A stretch of DNA of 45,662 bases. Origin: UBA8516 sp035455245. GTDB lineage: Archaea > Thermoproteota > Nitrososphaeria > Nitrososphaerales > Nitrosopumilaceae. The notes under the pieces are model-generated. The model was not told the DNA's origin, did no database searches, and saw only the letters and a list, made by a program, of their open reading frames with translations. Positions 24,846 to 32,446 of this stretch are shown here, one piece after another; position 1 is the stretch's first letter; each line of letters opens with the position of its first letter. A program made the translations under genes and the position numbers. The stretch is from positions 1 through 45,662 of the forward strand of contig DATIFN010000042.1 in NCBI GenBank assembly GCA_035455245.1. Direction: 5' to 3'.

Positions 24846-25250
24846 TCTTATTTCTTCGATGATATCAAACCAGATTAAATTATCGTACCAAATCTCGTAT
24901 TCGCGTATTATTTTTTTTCCGTTGGGTTCTACATACATTCCTAGATTTTTTCGTTGTACTGCAATGTTATTTTTTCTAAGTATGTTACCAATTCCTTCTT
25001 TTTTTTGCATCAACTCAGTCATTATTAATTTTGGAATACGTTTAGAGTCAAATCTTACTGTTGCATGAACAATTGGTATTTGTCCAAAAGATATTGCTAT
25101 TTTCCTTTTGTATGTAGTCCCAGATATCAACTCCTGCTCTAGTACATCCAGGCGTACTGGTTGTTTGATAATCTCTTGGATGGTTTGTTCAACACGTCCT
25201 ACTGGCGCATCAAGAAGGGTTTTTGCTAAAAAGTCAAGCGATAATGCCAC
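24813..25250 (-). CDS. Chorismate pyruvate-lyase-like protein (DUF98/UbiC fold)
   Basis: The 145-residue product uses a GTG start. The sequence follows the chorismate lyase/UTRA-like fold: VLEQELISGTTYKRKIAIS, then IPIVHATVRFDSKRIP and KKEGIGNILRKNNIAVQRK. The EGIGNILR element corresponds to the EPIGRIL segment of archaeal DUF98 proteins related to 4-hydroxybenzoate synthase. If active it would turn chorismate into 4-hydroxybenzoate and pyruvate. It is followed, 24 bp away on its own strand, by the UbiA-like gene upstream (25275-25961). A ligand-binding-only role is possible. Confidence 0.65.
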   Translation of the reverse strand: MALSLDFLAKTLLDAPVGRVEQTIQEIIKQPVRLDVLEQELISGTTYKRKIAISFGQIPIVHATVRFDSKRIPKLIMTELMQKKEGIGNILRKNNIAVQRKNLGMYVEPNGKKIIREYEIWYDNLIWFDIIEEIRLDFLNSCQNR

Positions 25251-25274
25251 AAAATTATATCGTTACTAACTCAA

Positions 25275-25961
25275 TTAAGCATGTCTAAAGATAAAATAAA
25301 CGACCGTACCTGCAATCACTCCTATGCTGATTATCTTTAGAATGATTTCTTTTTTGTCAATTTCCTGACCATTAGCAGACTGTCTTTTAAGATCTTTGTA
25401 TCTTCTTGAAGTTTTTATCAATATGTAGCTTAATGCACCTGCTAAACTAGACATGAAAATCGTTTCCAAAGTAATGGTGTTTGTCTGTATCACAGAACCC
25501 GCTAACACTGGAAGTATTCCCCATGATATTACAAATGTAGCATTATTGTGAAATCTTCCCTTGAACAACTCTAGATTATACGCAAAAAGAAAGAAAGATT
25601 CGGCAATTCCTATTGGAAACAAAAGTGGAGCATCTAAAAATGCATAGTATATTCCAATAACAAAAGCGATTCCCAATGAAAGAAGGGATGCTATCCAGAG
25701 GTATTTTTTTGGCAAAACCCCCCATGGTTTTGATTTACTTCCAAGCGAATCAAGATAATGGGCAGATATTCCTAGGGCAAGAAAATACAAAACACAAATA
25801 GCCGCTAGGCGTTCTAAAGAAAAATTTCCTGTGAACGACCCCCATGCTGCAAATGATACAACCATTCCAGTGTATGGTAAAAAGAGTATTCCTATTCCAA
25901 CTCTGAATTTTTTAGAACCAAATCTTGGGACAAACCATTCTGAGGTCCTATCTTTTTGCAT
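25275..25961 (-). CDS. UbiA-like polytopic membrane protein
   Basis: This 228-residue protein has about seven membrane helices. Loops after helices 2 and 4 carry the polar patterns SAHYLDSLGSKSKPWG and YNLELFKGRFH, in the places where UbiA prenyltransferases have their two Asp-rich motifs. The motifs are not canonical, so prenyltransferase activity is only a suggestion. The gene lies just upstream of the chorismate-lyase-like gene on the same strand, which is the expected pathway partner. It could instead be an unrelated membrane protein. Confidence 0.5.
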   Translation of the reverse strand: MQKDRTSEWFVPRFGSKKFRVGIGILFLPYTGMVVSFAAWGSFTGNFSLERLAAICVLYFLALGISAHYLDSLGSKSKPWGVLPKKYLWIASLLSLGIAFVIGIYYAFLDAPLLFPIGIAESFFLFAYNLELFKGRFHNNATFVISWGILPVLAGSVIQTNTITLETIFMSSLAGALSYILIKTSRRYKDLKRQSANGQEIDKKEIILKIISIGVIAGTVVYFIFRHA

Positions 25962-25998
25962 TATGTCTTAAATGGTGTTTGTTGCTTATATTGTTGAT

Positions 25999-26742
25999 TT
26001 ATTGAGATGGTATCTCTGGAAGTATAAAATCATAATCGACTAACATCAAGCTCCCTACAAACAAACTTGTTGCAGCACTTGCAATACTGGAATATTTGTA
26101 AATGTTATAAGATTTTAAAGAACGCACAAACCCTGTTGAAATCATAATGCCAAAAATGACATTAGATATTATTATTCCGGCCACAAATACGACAAGTGCT
26201 GTAACCCCAAGGAAAATTCCAAAACCGAGAGACATTGCAAAAATAGCTATCTGTGTAGGAGATTCAGCACCGATCCCATGGATCATGCCAACTACAAGTG
26301 ATGAATGACGACCATACCCGTTCTCAAAGACTTTTCTTTGTTGTATTGTTCTTCCCAACAATTTACTTCCTAACTTGGAATAAACATAGAGTATCCCATT
26401 TGCAATTATTGTAAATCTAGTTGCTGCACGAAATTCTTGCTGTCCTTTTTTTGCAAGATGGTAAGTGATGTAAATGCCCAAAATGACAAGGGTTGCACCT
26501 ACTATTTTGCTCATAAAGTCATCCAATATTTGTGGAATGCTGATGCCAAGAAGCATTATTGATGCCCCAATCAAGATTACAATAAGCGCATGTCCAAGAG
26601 AATAAGATAATGTAAGAAGTACAGCTTGTTTTTTCTTGGTTTGTGTATTTGTAACATCTGTTATGGCTATCATATGATCATAATCAAAACCATGTCTAAA
26701 CCCAAGTAACATAGAGGTTACAAACACAAGTGATTCAATCAC
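25999..26742 (-). CDS. Nickel/cobalt permease (NiCoT/NicO type)
   Basis: The 247-residue product uses a GTG start and has about six membrane helices. The signature GFRHGFDYDHMIAITD in the first helix has the H-x4-DH core that binds Ni2+/Co2+ in this superfamily. SYSLGHALIVILIG is the second conserved His segment. MIHGIGAESPTQIAIF is a third polar helix. Uptake of Co2+ would serve the cobalamin that these archaea make; Ni2+ for urease is possible. It is next to the TRASH-type metal regulator on the same strand. Confidence 0.82.
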   Translation of the reverse strand: MIESLVFVTSMLLGFRHGFDYDHMIAITDVTNTQTKKKQAVLLTLSYSLGHALIVILIGASIMLLGISIPQILDDFMSKIVGATLVILGIYITYHLAKKGQQEFRAATRFTIIANGILYVYSKLGSKLLGRTIQQRKVFENGYGRHSSLVVGMIHGIGAESPTQIAIFAMSLGFGIFLGVTALVVFVAGIIISNVIFGIMISTGFVRSLKSYNIYKYSSIASAATSLFVGSLMLVDYDFILPEIPSQ

Positions 26743-26793
26743 AAATTGGACTGATTTTCGTATTATTTAAATTCTTTAGAAAATTTTTTAAAA

Positions 26794-27234
26794 TTAAAAA
26801 GTGTTTTTAGCATTTGATAATGATTCAATTCTACCCCTGTGTTTTTCTTTATACAAAGTTCTACAAGAGGTACAACAAAAAAATCTCTCCATGTTTGCAA
26901 AATTGAAAATACTTGGTTTTCCTTGAATGGGACCTTTACAATAATCGCAAGTTATTTTTACTAACGCCCCTTTGTCGAGTTTTATACCATGACCTTGATG
27001 CACCTTGTATCGGATTTGATCTAGTCGTTTACCGGTCTTGTTCTCAAGCTTTCCCGTGTCTAAAACAGGAGAAATTGCCTTTATCAGCCCAACATTAATC
27101 AATCTCTCATATCTGGCTTTTACTGTAGGAGTACTTACTTTGATCTCCCTTGAAATTTGGCGGAAGGATTTCCTTCCATCTTTGATAAGAGATTCAAGTA
27201 ACGCAACATCAATTTCATCTAATTTAAATGGCAT
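26794..27234 (-). CDS. Lrp/AsnC-type regulator with TRASH metal-binding domain
   Basis: In this 146-residue protein residues 1-60 are an AsnC-type helix-turn-helix (IDVALLESLIKDGRKSFRQI, VSTPTVKARYERL). Residues about 92-130 are a TRASH zinc-finger-like module: CDYC, then FFCCTSC and RTLYKEKH. TRASH domains sense or carry metals such as copper. The normal Lrp ligand domain is missing and is replaced by TRASH. The gene diverges from the CcdA-YHS-glutaredoxin operon across an 86-bp gap that contains a 14-bp palindrome, so control of both genes by metal is inferred. Confidence 0.85.
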   Translation of the reverse strand: MPFKLDEIDVALLESLIKDGRKSFRQISREIKVSTPTVKARYERLINVGLIKAISPVLDTGKLENKTGKRLDQIRYKVHQGHGIKLDKGALVKITCDYCKGPIQGKPSIFNFANMERFFCCTSCRTLYKEKHRGRIESLSNAKNTF

Positions 27235-27268
27235 ATGTGGACAATATTCTAAATCTATATTTGAACAT

Positions 27269-27282
27269 TTTACAATTGTAAA
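27269..27282. promoter_or_regulatory. Palindromic operator candidate TTTACAATTGTAAA
   Basis: This perfect 14-bp palindrome lies between divergent genes. On the left AAATATAG (minus-strand TATA, about 25 nt from ATG 27234) and on the right CTTAAGTA (about 27 nt from ATG 27321) flank it. It is placed to control both promoters; the TRASH regulator is the likely binder. Confidence 0.5.
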
Positions 27283-27320
27283 GTCCTGTTCTTAAGTATC
27301 AAGTAATTAATAAAAAATGT

Positions 27321-28316
27321 ATGTCTTTACAAATTGAAGTAAAAAAATCAGTATTGGTAATGGCATTTACTTTGTTTTCTCTAGTATTTGTTGGGATAAT
27401 TTTTTCACTAACTAGCAATTTTGTTGTCAAAGGAGATCAAGACATATCATATCTGTCTTGGCTGATCATCGCTTATGTTGCAGGTCTTTCTATGATTGTA
27501 TTACCATGCACGTTACCTCTAGTCTTCATCATAGTTCCGCTAAGTATGGGTCAAGGTCACAAAAAAGGACTAGGCATGGCCTTGTTATTTGGGGCTGGGC
27601 TGACAACCACAATTACTTCCTACGGAATTGGAGTTGCGGTTCTAGGCAAAACTGCTTCATTGGATCAAATTTCATTTCTGATGTTTCTTATTGCAGGGAT
27701 GGCTGCTTTTGTCTTTGGCCTATCACAACTACATCTTATCAAACTAAGTCTGCCATCATATTCTGGGACACCAAAATTTATTCAAAATAGGGGTGACTAC
27801 ACAAAATCTTTTTTGATGGGCACTTTGTTGGGAAATGCCGGTGTTGGATGTCCCAACCCATTGTTCTACTGGTTGTTAATTTATGTTGCAAACGCAAGCA
27901 GTATTGAAATTGGGGCATCACTTGGTCTCGTTCATGGAATAGGAAGATCCATTCCGTTAATTCTGATGTCTGTCCTTGCAATAATGGGAATCAATGCTAC
28001 AAGGAATCTGACATCAAAAAGAGTTTCAATAGAAAAAGCAACAGGGTGGATGCTTATTGTTATTGGTTCATTTTTAATAATAAATGGACTCCCTGGTGGT
28101 CATGAATGGTATGAAGGAACAGTAGTCCATGTCATCTGGAACAATCTAGTATCCATCACTAATATTTCTCCAGAATTTCATATCGGACAACACACACATC
28201 AAAATGTCTTTGGCTTTGAAATTCCTAAAGATTATGCACCCATCATACTCTTAAGTTTAATAATCGTGCCAATAGTATGGTATGCAATCAATAAGAAAAA
28301 AGAGGTTTTGATATGA
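27321..28316 (+). CDS. CcdA/DsbD-like thiol-disulfide or metal membrane transporter
   Basis: This 331-residue protein has about eight membrane helices in two similar halves. Each half has one key cysteine next to proline: Cys at VLPCTLPL (near residue 63) and Cys at VGCPNPLF (near residue 179). That is the CcdA/DsbD electron-carrying pair. A His-rich outer loop (VVHVIWNN, FHIGQHTHQN) between the last helices could bind metal. The stop overlaps the YHS gene start (ATGA). CcdA-type proteins move reducing power across the membrane; with YHS and glutaredoxin partners, a metal-handling role is likely. Confidence 0.78.
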   Translation: MSLQIEVKKSVLVMAFTLFSLVFVGIIFSLTSNFVVKGDQDISYLSWLIIAYVAGLSMIVLPCTLPLVFIIVPLSMGQGHKKGLGMALLFGAGLTTTITSYGIGVAVLGKTASLDQISFLMFLIAGMAAFVFGLSQLHLIKLSLPSYSGTPKFIQNRGDYTKSFLMGTLLGNAGVGCPNPLFYWLLIYVANASSIEIGASLGLVHGIGRSIPLILMSVLAIMGINATRNLTSKRVSIEKATGWMLIVIGSFLIINGLPGGHEWYEGTVVHVIWNNLVSITNISPEFHIGQHTHQNVFGFEIPKDYAPIILLSLIIVPIVWYAINKKKEVLI

Positions 28317-28453
28317 AAGATCCTGTTTGTGGAATGGAGGTAAACAACAAAGGGGAATTATTAATTCATAACGGAAAAGAATACAGATTTTGTTGTGCCA
28401 CTTGTAGATGGGCTTTTGAAAAAGGTCCAAAACAATTTGAAGAAAAAACATGA
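28313..28453 (+). CDS. YHS-domain protein (46 aa)
   Basis: The frame from ATG 28313 to TGA 28453 overlaps both neighbours by ATGA. The protein is one YHS domain: KDPVCGMEV at residues 2-10, then GKEYRFCCATCRWAFEKGP. Cysteines at 6, 27, 28 and 31 fit soft-metal binding as in the YHS modules of copper ATPases and mercury/copper operons. It may ferry metal between the CcdA-like protein and others. Confidence 0.88.
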   Translation: MKDPVCGMEVNNKGELLIHNGKEYRFCCATCRWAFEKGPKQFEEKT

Positions 28454-28677
28454 AAGTGGAAATATTGACAACACCTGACTGCACTAACTGCAGCATGCTT
28501 GAAAAAATATTGGATGATTTGAAGATTTCATACGAAATAATAGATGTGACTGAAAAACCAGAATATCTAAAAAAATATCCAATATATACAGCACCTGGGT
28601 TGGTTTTGAATGGAAAATTAGAATTTACTGGAATACCAAAGAGAGAAAAGATTATTGAAAAACTAAAATCAATGTAA
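28450..28677 (+). CDS. Glutaredoxin/thioredoxin-like protein
   Basis: This 75-residue protein has a CTNC redox motif (Cys11/Cys14), a cis-proline region TAPGLVLNG and the short thioredoxin fold of thioredoxin-3/NrdH-like proteins. Four-base overlap with the YHS gene makes it the last gene of the three-gene redox/metal operon. It could reduce the CcdA-like protein or a metal-bound thiol. Confidence 0.85.
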   Translation: MKVEILTTPDCTNCSMLEKILDDLKISYEIIDVTEKPEYLKKYPIYTAPGLVLNGKLEFTGIPKREKIIEKLKSM

Positions 28678-28735
28678 ATACAATATTGTAAAATATTATA
28701 ATTTTAGATGTTGGATTTTCTTCCAAAGACCTTTT

Positions 28736-28766
28736 AATTGTTCGAAGATACACGAAATTGTTCAAA
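28736..28766 (+). promoter_or_regulatory. Operator candidate: two direct repeats 20 bp apart
   Basis: AATTGTTCGAA (28736-28746) and AATTGTTCAAA (28756-28766) agree at 10 of 11 positions and are two helical turns apart. They lie between a TTTTAATT TATA-like box and the ATG at 28768. Such placement would block the start site, so autoregulation by the winged-helix protein is suggested. Confidence 0.5.
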
Positions 28767-28767
28767 A

Positions 28768-29070
28768 ATGGCAGGTGATCCATATGTAAAACGCCTTCTG
28801 TGGTTTGTCTTTGCGGGATCAAAAGGAGGTTTGAACAGAATGCGTCTCATAGGTACGATAAGGAAGACTCCTCTTAATGCCAATCAATTAGCAAAAGAAC
28901 TTGGATTAGACTACAAAGCAATCAAGCATCACATAGGCGTGCTTGAAAAAAACAATCTCATAACACGAATTGGTGACAAATATGGAGTCACTTTTTTCAT
29001 TTCTACGTTCTTAGAAGTTAATCTAGAAACATTTGATGAAATTGTAGCCAAATTGGAAAAAAGTAAATAA
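28768..29070 (+). CDS. Small winged-helix transcription regulator
   Basis: The product is 100 residues from the ATG at 28768. An in-frame TTG at 28738 overlaps the TATA-like element and is rejected. The core (about 20-75) is an ArsR-like winged helix: NRMRLIGTIRK, LNANQLAKELGLDYKAIKHHIGVLEKNNLI, then a wing with YGVTFFIS. No metal site is visible. It is followed 24 bp on by a three-helix membrane protein, a pairing also seen in haloarchaea. Confidence 0.83.
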   Translation: MAGDPYVKRLLWFVFAGSKGGLNRMRLIGTIRKTPLNANQLAKELGLDYKAIKHHIGVLEKNNLITRIGDKYGVTFFISTFLEVNLETFDEIVAKLEKSK

Positions 29071-29094
29071 GCTTAGGAGAATGAATTTTTTTAC

Positions 29095-29379
29095 ATGGAA
29101 CCAATGATGACAATTAATACAATAGTATCTGGTCTAAACATGATTGTGTTAGGTGTTTTAATTGGCGTATTTGCAAAGATGTATCAAAAAACAAAAGCAC
29201 AGATTCCATTGGGAATGATATTTTTTGCTGCACTTTTATTTTTGCATAACATAATTGGGGTATATGCATATTTTTCAATGATGGATCTTTATGCTGCGGG
29301 ACTTTTACCATATCTTCTTGCAGTCCATATTGCAGAACTTGCTGGAATTTTGATATTTCTTAAGATTACTTTGCAGTAG
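29095..29379 (+). CDS. Small three-helix membrane protein (DUF7521-like)
   Basis: The 94 residues form three membrane helices (about 8-28, 37-58 and 66-92), with a short basic loop after helix 1. The gene follows the winged-helix regulator, so the membrane protein may be its sensor or target. The resemblance to the haloarchaeal wHTH-linked family is by layout, not by a proven match. Confidence 0.6.
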   Translation: MEPMMTINTIVSGLNMIVLGVLIGVFAKMYQKTKAQIPLGMIFFAALLFLHNIIGVYAYFSMMDLYAAGLLPYLLAVHIAELAGILIFLKITLQ

Positions 29380-29414
29380 CTCTGATTTATTTGTGAGTCA
29401 AATGCAGGATTTTT

Positions 29415-29867
29415 GTGGGGCAACAATACAAAGAGTATCTTAAATTAAACAAGAACATTCTACTTGGATTTTTAACATCGATTGTTATTTCAGCGATAGT
29501 TGCACAACTACTTTCAGGCCACGAACCTTACCTGAATGCTACTCTAACACTTGTAGTCGATAACGTAGTGTACTTTTCAACCTTTGGTGGATTATACTAT
29601 CTAGACAATAGAAAAAAGTATTTTCTAAAATCAGGCGAGGCAGACAAAGTTGCACTAAAAAAAGACCTCATCAAAATAATAACCTCGCTTGGAATAGGTG
29701 AAGTGGTATATAATATAGCAAGATGGGTTTTACAATATTATTTATTAACAGAAAAGTATGATCCCTATTTGGCATCCATTGTCTCCCAATCTGTATCAAC
29801 TACAATATACATGGTGGTTGTGAATCTCAGTGTAAAATTAACGAGGTTATACAAGGATGGCACTTAG
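29415..29867 (+). CDS. Four-helix membrane protein, unknown function
   Basis: The 150-residue product uses a GTG start. Hydrophobic segments lie at about 13-33, 40-62, 88-110 and 118-142, with basic cytoplasmic loops (DNRKKYF, KKDLIK). No motif was recognised. Its last 11 bases overlap the RNase HI gene, so the two are probably coexpressed. Confidence 0.6.
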   Translation: MGQQYKEYLKLNKNILLGFLTSIVISAIVAQLLSGHEPYLNATLTLVVDNVVYFSTFGGLYYLDNRKKYFLKSGEADKVALKKDLIKIITSLGIGEVVYNIARWVLQYYLLTEKYDPYLASIVSQSVSTTIYMVVVNLSVKLTRLYKDGT

Positions 29868-30213
29868 CATATACGTAGATGGTTCAGGAGGACCGAATTC
29901 AGGGTTTGGCTTTTTTGTAAAGGAGACAGGTGAATCTTTTTATAAAAAGGAACCAAACATTACAAATAATCAAGCAGAATATCTTGCCATAATTAGTGCA
30001 TTGAAAAAATTTTCAGATTACAAAGATCAGATAAACATTTACAGTGACTCCAAAAACACAGTATCTCAATTAAATCACGAATTTGCAATAAACAGTCCTG
30101 AACTTAGAACCTTGGCTATGGAGGCTTGGAATTTGATGGGGAAATATTCCAATCTTTTAATAAAATGGATTCCAAGAAAAGAAAACATGGCAGGAAAGAT
30201 GCTTGGAAGTTAA
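29857..30213 (+). CDS. RNase HI-like protein, fourth acidic residue replaced
   Basis: This 118-residue protein has the RNase H fold with Asp8 (IYVDGSG), Glu41 (NNQAEYLAI) and Asp64 (IYSDSKNT) at the catalytic places. The usual final Asp, in an EN-x-x-AD-x-LA pattern, is Gly113 here (ENMAGKMLG), and the protein ends at residue 118. Archaeal RNase HI cuts RNA in RNA-DNA hybrids; loss of the fourth Asp often lowers turnover. It may be a slow nuclease or a binding form. The reading frame is otherwise intact. Confidence 0.8.
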   Translation: MALSIYVDGSGGPNSGFGFFVKETGESFYKKEPNITNNQAEYLAIISALKKFSDYKDQINIYSDSKNTVSQLNHEFAINSPELRTLAMEAWNLMGKYSNLLIKWIPRKENMAGKMLGS

Positions 30214-30264
30214 TGGGAACGGATAACTTATTATACAATCCAATTTGATTCCAATTCATTAAAA

Positions 30265-32373
30265 ATGTCTGATTCAGTTTTTCTTTCCCCAAAATCTATT
30301 GCAATTATTGGAGCCTCTGATAAAGAAGGAAGTGTAGGACGCGCCATTACATCAAATATTATGAAAGGATACACTGGGAAAATTTTCCCAATAAGTCCGA
30401 CTAGAGATGTTGTATTTGATAAAAAGGCATACAAGAGCGTACTTGATGTTCCAGAAGAAATTGATCTTGCCGTAATTATTACAAAAAATGATGTGGTGCC
30501 TTTTGTACTAGAAGAATGCGGCAAAAAGAAGATTCAGGGTGCTGTTGTAATCACTGCTGGATTTAAGGAAGTAAACGAAGCAGGGGCGGCACTTGAGAGA
30601 AAGTTAGGCGAAATTGCAAAACAATATGGTCTGAGAATCATAGGTCCAAATTGTCTTGGTGTGATGAATCTTGCACCGCAAACAATGATGAACTCAACAT
30701 TCCTAAAGGTAACTCCAAAATCAGGAGGAATCGCACTGGTTTCTCAAAGCGGAGCTATTTGTGCAGCCCTAGTAGAAGATGCAAGTGCTCAGGGAATTGG
30801 ATTTTCGGCTGTAATTAGCATGGGAAACAAAGTGGATCTCAACGAAGTGGATATCCTAAACATGCTTGCAAAGCATGAGCAAACCAAAGTAATAGTCATG
30901 TATCTTGAAGATTTAGGAAACGGTCCAGACTTTCTAAAAATCTGTAAACAAATAACACGTCTTAATTCTATAAAAAAACCTGTTGTCGTTTTAAAATCTG
31001 GTCGAAGTCCTGAAGGCGCAAAGGCTGCAATGTCTCACACTGGAGCCCTGATGGGCTCTGATGAAATTTATGACGCACTACTAAAGCAATCTGGAGCAAT
31101 CCGTGTGGATACGATGGAAGAGCTATTTGATTATGCAACAGCGTTTTCTAAACAACCACTTCCAACACAAGGAGACCTTGTCATTGTATCTAATGCAGGA
31201 GGACCAGCTATCATATCAACAGATGCTTGTTCGAAGCTAGGGATTAAAATGGCAAAAATAGAGGAAATAAGACCGAAGATAAACGCAGTAATCCCTCCTT
31301 GGGGGTCTTCCAGAAATCCAGTTGACATTGTAGGTGATGCAGATTTTAATAGATTTGACAATGTACTAAACGAAGTTTTGGCACACCCAAATGTGGGTTC
31401 TGTTATTGCAATGTGTACTCCATCTGCAACTTTGGATTACAATAAACTTGCTGAAGTTATTGTTAATGTGTCTAAAAAATATCCAAACAAAACCATTCTT
31501 GCAAGTCTTATGGGCTTAGATGAGGGAATTAAAAACAAGGAAATACTTGCGCAAGGAGGTATACCTCACTACGCCTATGCAGAAACGGCTATTCGCTCCC
31601 TTAATGCAATGTTAAGGTTTACAGCATGGTCACAAACTGCTGAAGGAACCATTCGAAAGTTTACTGTAAATAAAAAGAAAGTGGAAAAGGTACTTGCAAA
31701 AGTTAAAGCAGAAGGAAGAAAAAATCTTCTGGAAGAGGAAGGACAGGAAGTTTTACGAGCTTATGGTTTTCCAATACCAAAAAGTATTCTTGCTACAAAA
31801 GATAAGGAAGCAATTAAGGCCGCAAAAAGAATTGGTTTTCCGGTAGTGATGAAAATTGCGTCACCACAAATTATACATAAATCAGATGCAGGTGGAGTAA
31901 AAGTTGGACTAAAAAATCCAAAAGAAGTAAGGTCTGCATTTAAAGAAATAATTAAGAATGCAAAAAAATATGATAAGAAAGCCATCATCAAAGGAATCCT
32001 AGTACAAGAAATGGTCAAGGGTGGTAAGGAAACCATAATTGGTTCGAAATTAGAACCTGGGTTTGGACCTGTTGTAATGTTTGGGATGGGTGGAATCTAT
32101 GTCGAAGTCCTAAAGGATGTTACATTCAGGCTTGCCCCCATTACAGACAGGGAGGCAGACGAAATGATTTGTTCTATTAAAACAAACAAACTTTTGCAAG
32201 GGGTGCGGGGAGAAAAACCCTCTGATGTTAAAAAATTATCTGAGTGCATACAAAAACTTTCGCAGCTTGTTAGCGATTTTAAAGAAATAAAGGAACTTGA
32301 CATGAATCCTGTTTTAGTCTTTGAAACTGGAAAGGGTTGTAAAGTAGTAGATGTAAGAATCGGTCTTTCCTGA
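30265..32373 (+). CDS. ADP-forming acyl-CoA ligase, likely 4-hydroxybutyrate-CoA ligase
   Basis: This 702-residue protein is a fusion of the alpha and beta parts of NDP-forming acyl-CoA synthetase. CoA-binding Rossmann domain: SIAIIGASDKEGSVG. Ligase domains: RIIGPNCLGV and ALVSQSGAICAALVEDA, with the phosphorylated His in AAMSHTGALMGSD. C-terminal ATP-grasp: FPVVMKIASPQIIHKSDAGG and VQEMVKGGKETIIGS. It stands 73 bp before 4-hydroxybutyryl-CoA dehydratase. In Nitrosopumilus the same pair acts in the 3HP/4HB carbon fixation cycle, where this ADP-forming enzyme saves energy. A 3-hydroxypropionate specificity is possible, but the neighbour favours 4-hydroxybutyrate. Confidence 0.88.
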   Translation: MSDSVFLSPKSIAIIGASDKEGSVGRAITSNIMKGYTGKIFPISPTRDVVFDKKAYKSVLDVPEEIDLAVIITKNDVVPFVLEECGKKKIQGAVVITAGFKEVNEAGAALERKLGEIAKQYGLRIIGPNCLGVMNLAPQTMMNSTFLKVTPKSGGIALVSQSGAICAALVEDASAQGIGFSAVISMGNKVDLNEVDILNMLAKHEQTKVIVMYLEDLGNGPDFLKICKQITRLNSIKKPVVVLKSGRSPEGAKAAMSHTGALMGSDEIYDALLKQSGAIRVDTMEELFDYATAFSKQPLPTQGDLVIVSNAGGPAIISTDACSKLGIKMAKIEEIRPKINAVIPPWGSSRNPVDIVGDADFNRFDNVLNEVLAHPNVGSVIAMCTPSATLDYNKLAEVIVNVSKKYPNKTILASLMGLDEGIKNKEILAQGGIPHYAYAETAIRSLNAMLRFTAWSQTAEGTIRKFTVNKKKVEKVLAKVKAEGRKNLLEEEGQEVLRAYGFPIPKSILATKDKEAIKAAKRIGFPVVMKIASPQIIHKSDAGGVKVGLKNPKEVRSAFKEIIKNAKKYDKKAIIKGILVQEMVKGGKETIIGSKLEPGFGPVVMFGMGGIYVEVLKDVTFRLAPITDREADEMICSIKTNKLLQGVRGEKPSDVKKLSECIQKLSQLVSDFKEIKELDMNPVLVFETGKGCKVVDVRIGLS

Positions 32374-32446
32374 TCGCATATCCTAACATTTTGCGGCTAA
32401 ATCTCATACCTAAGATTTTATATTCCTTTAATGAAGAAACAGATGC

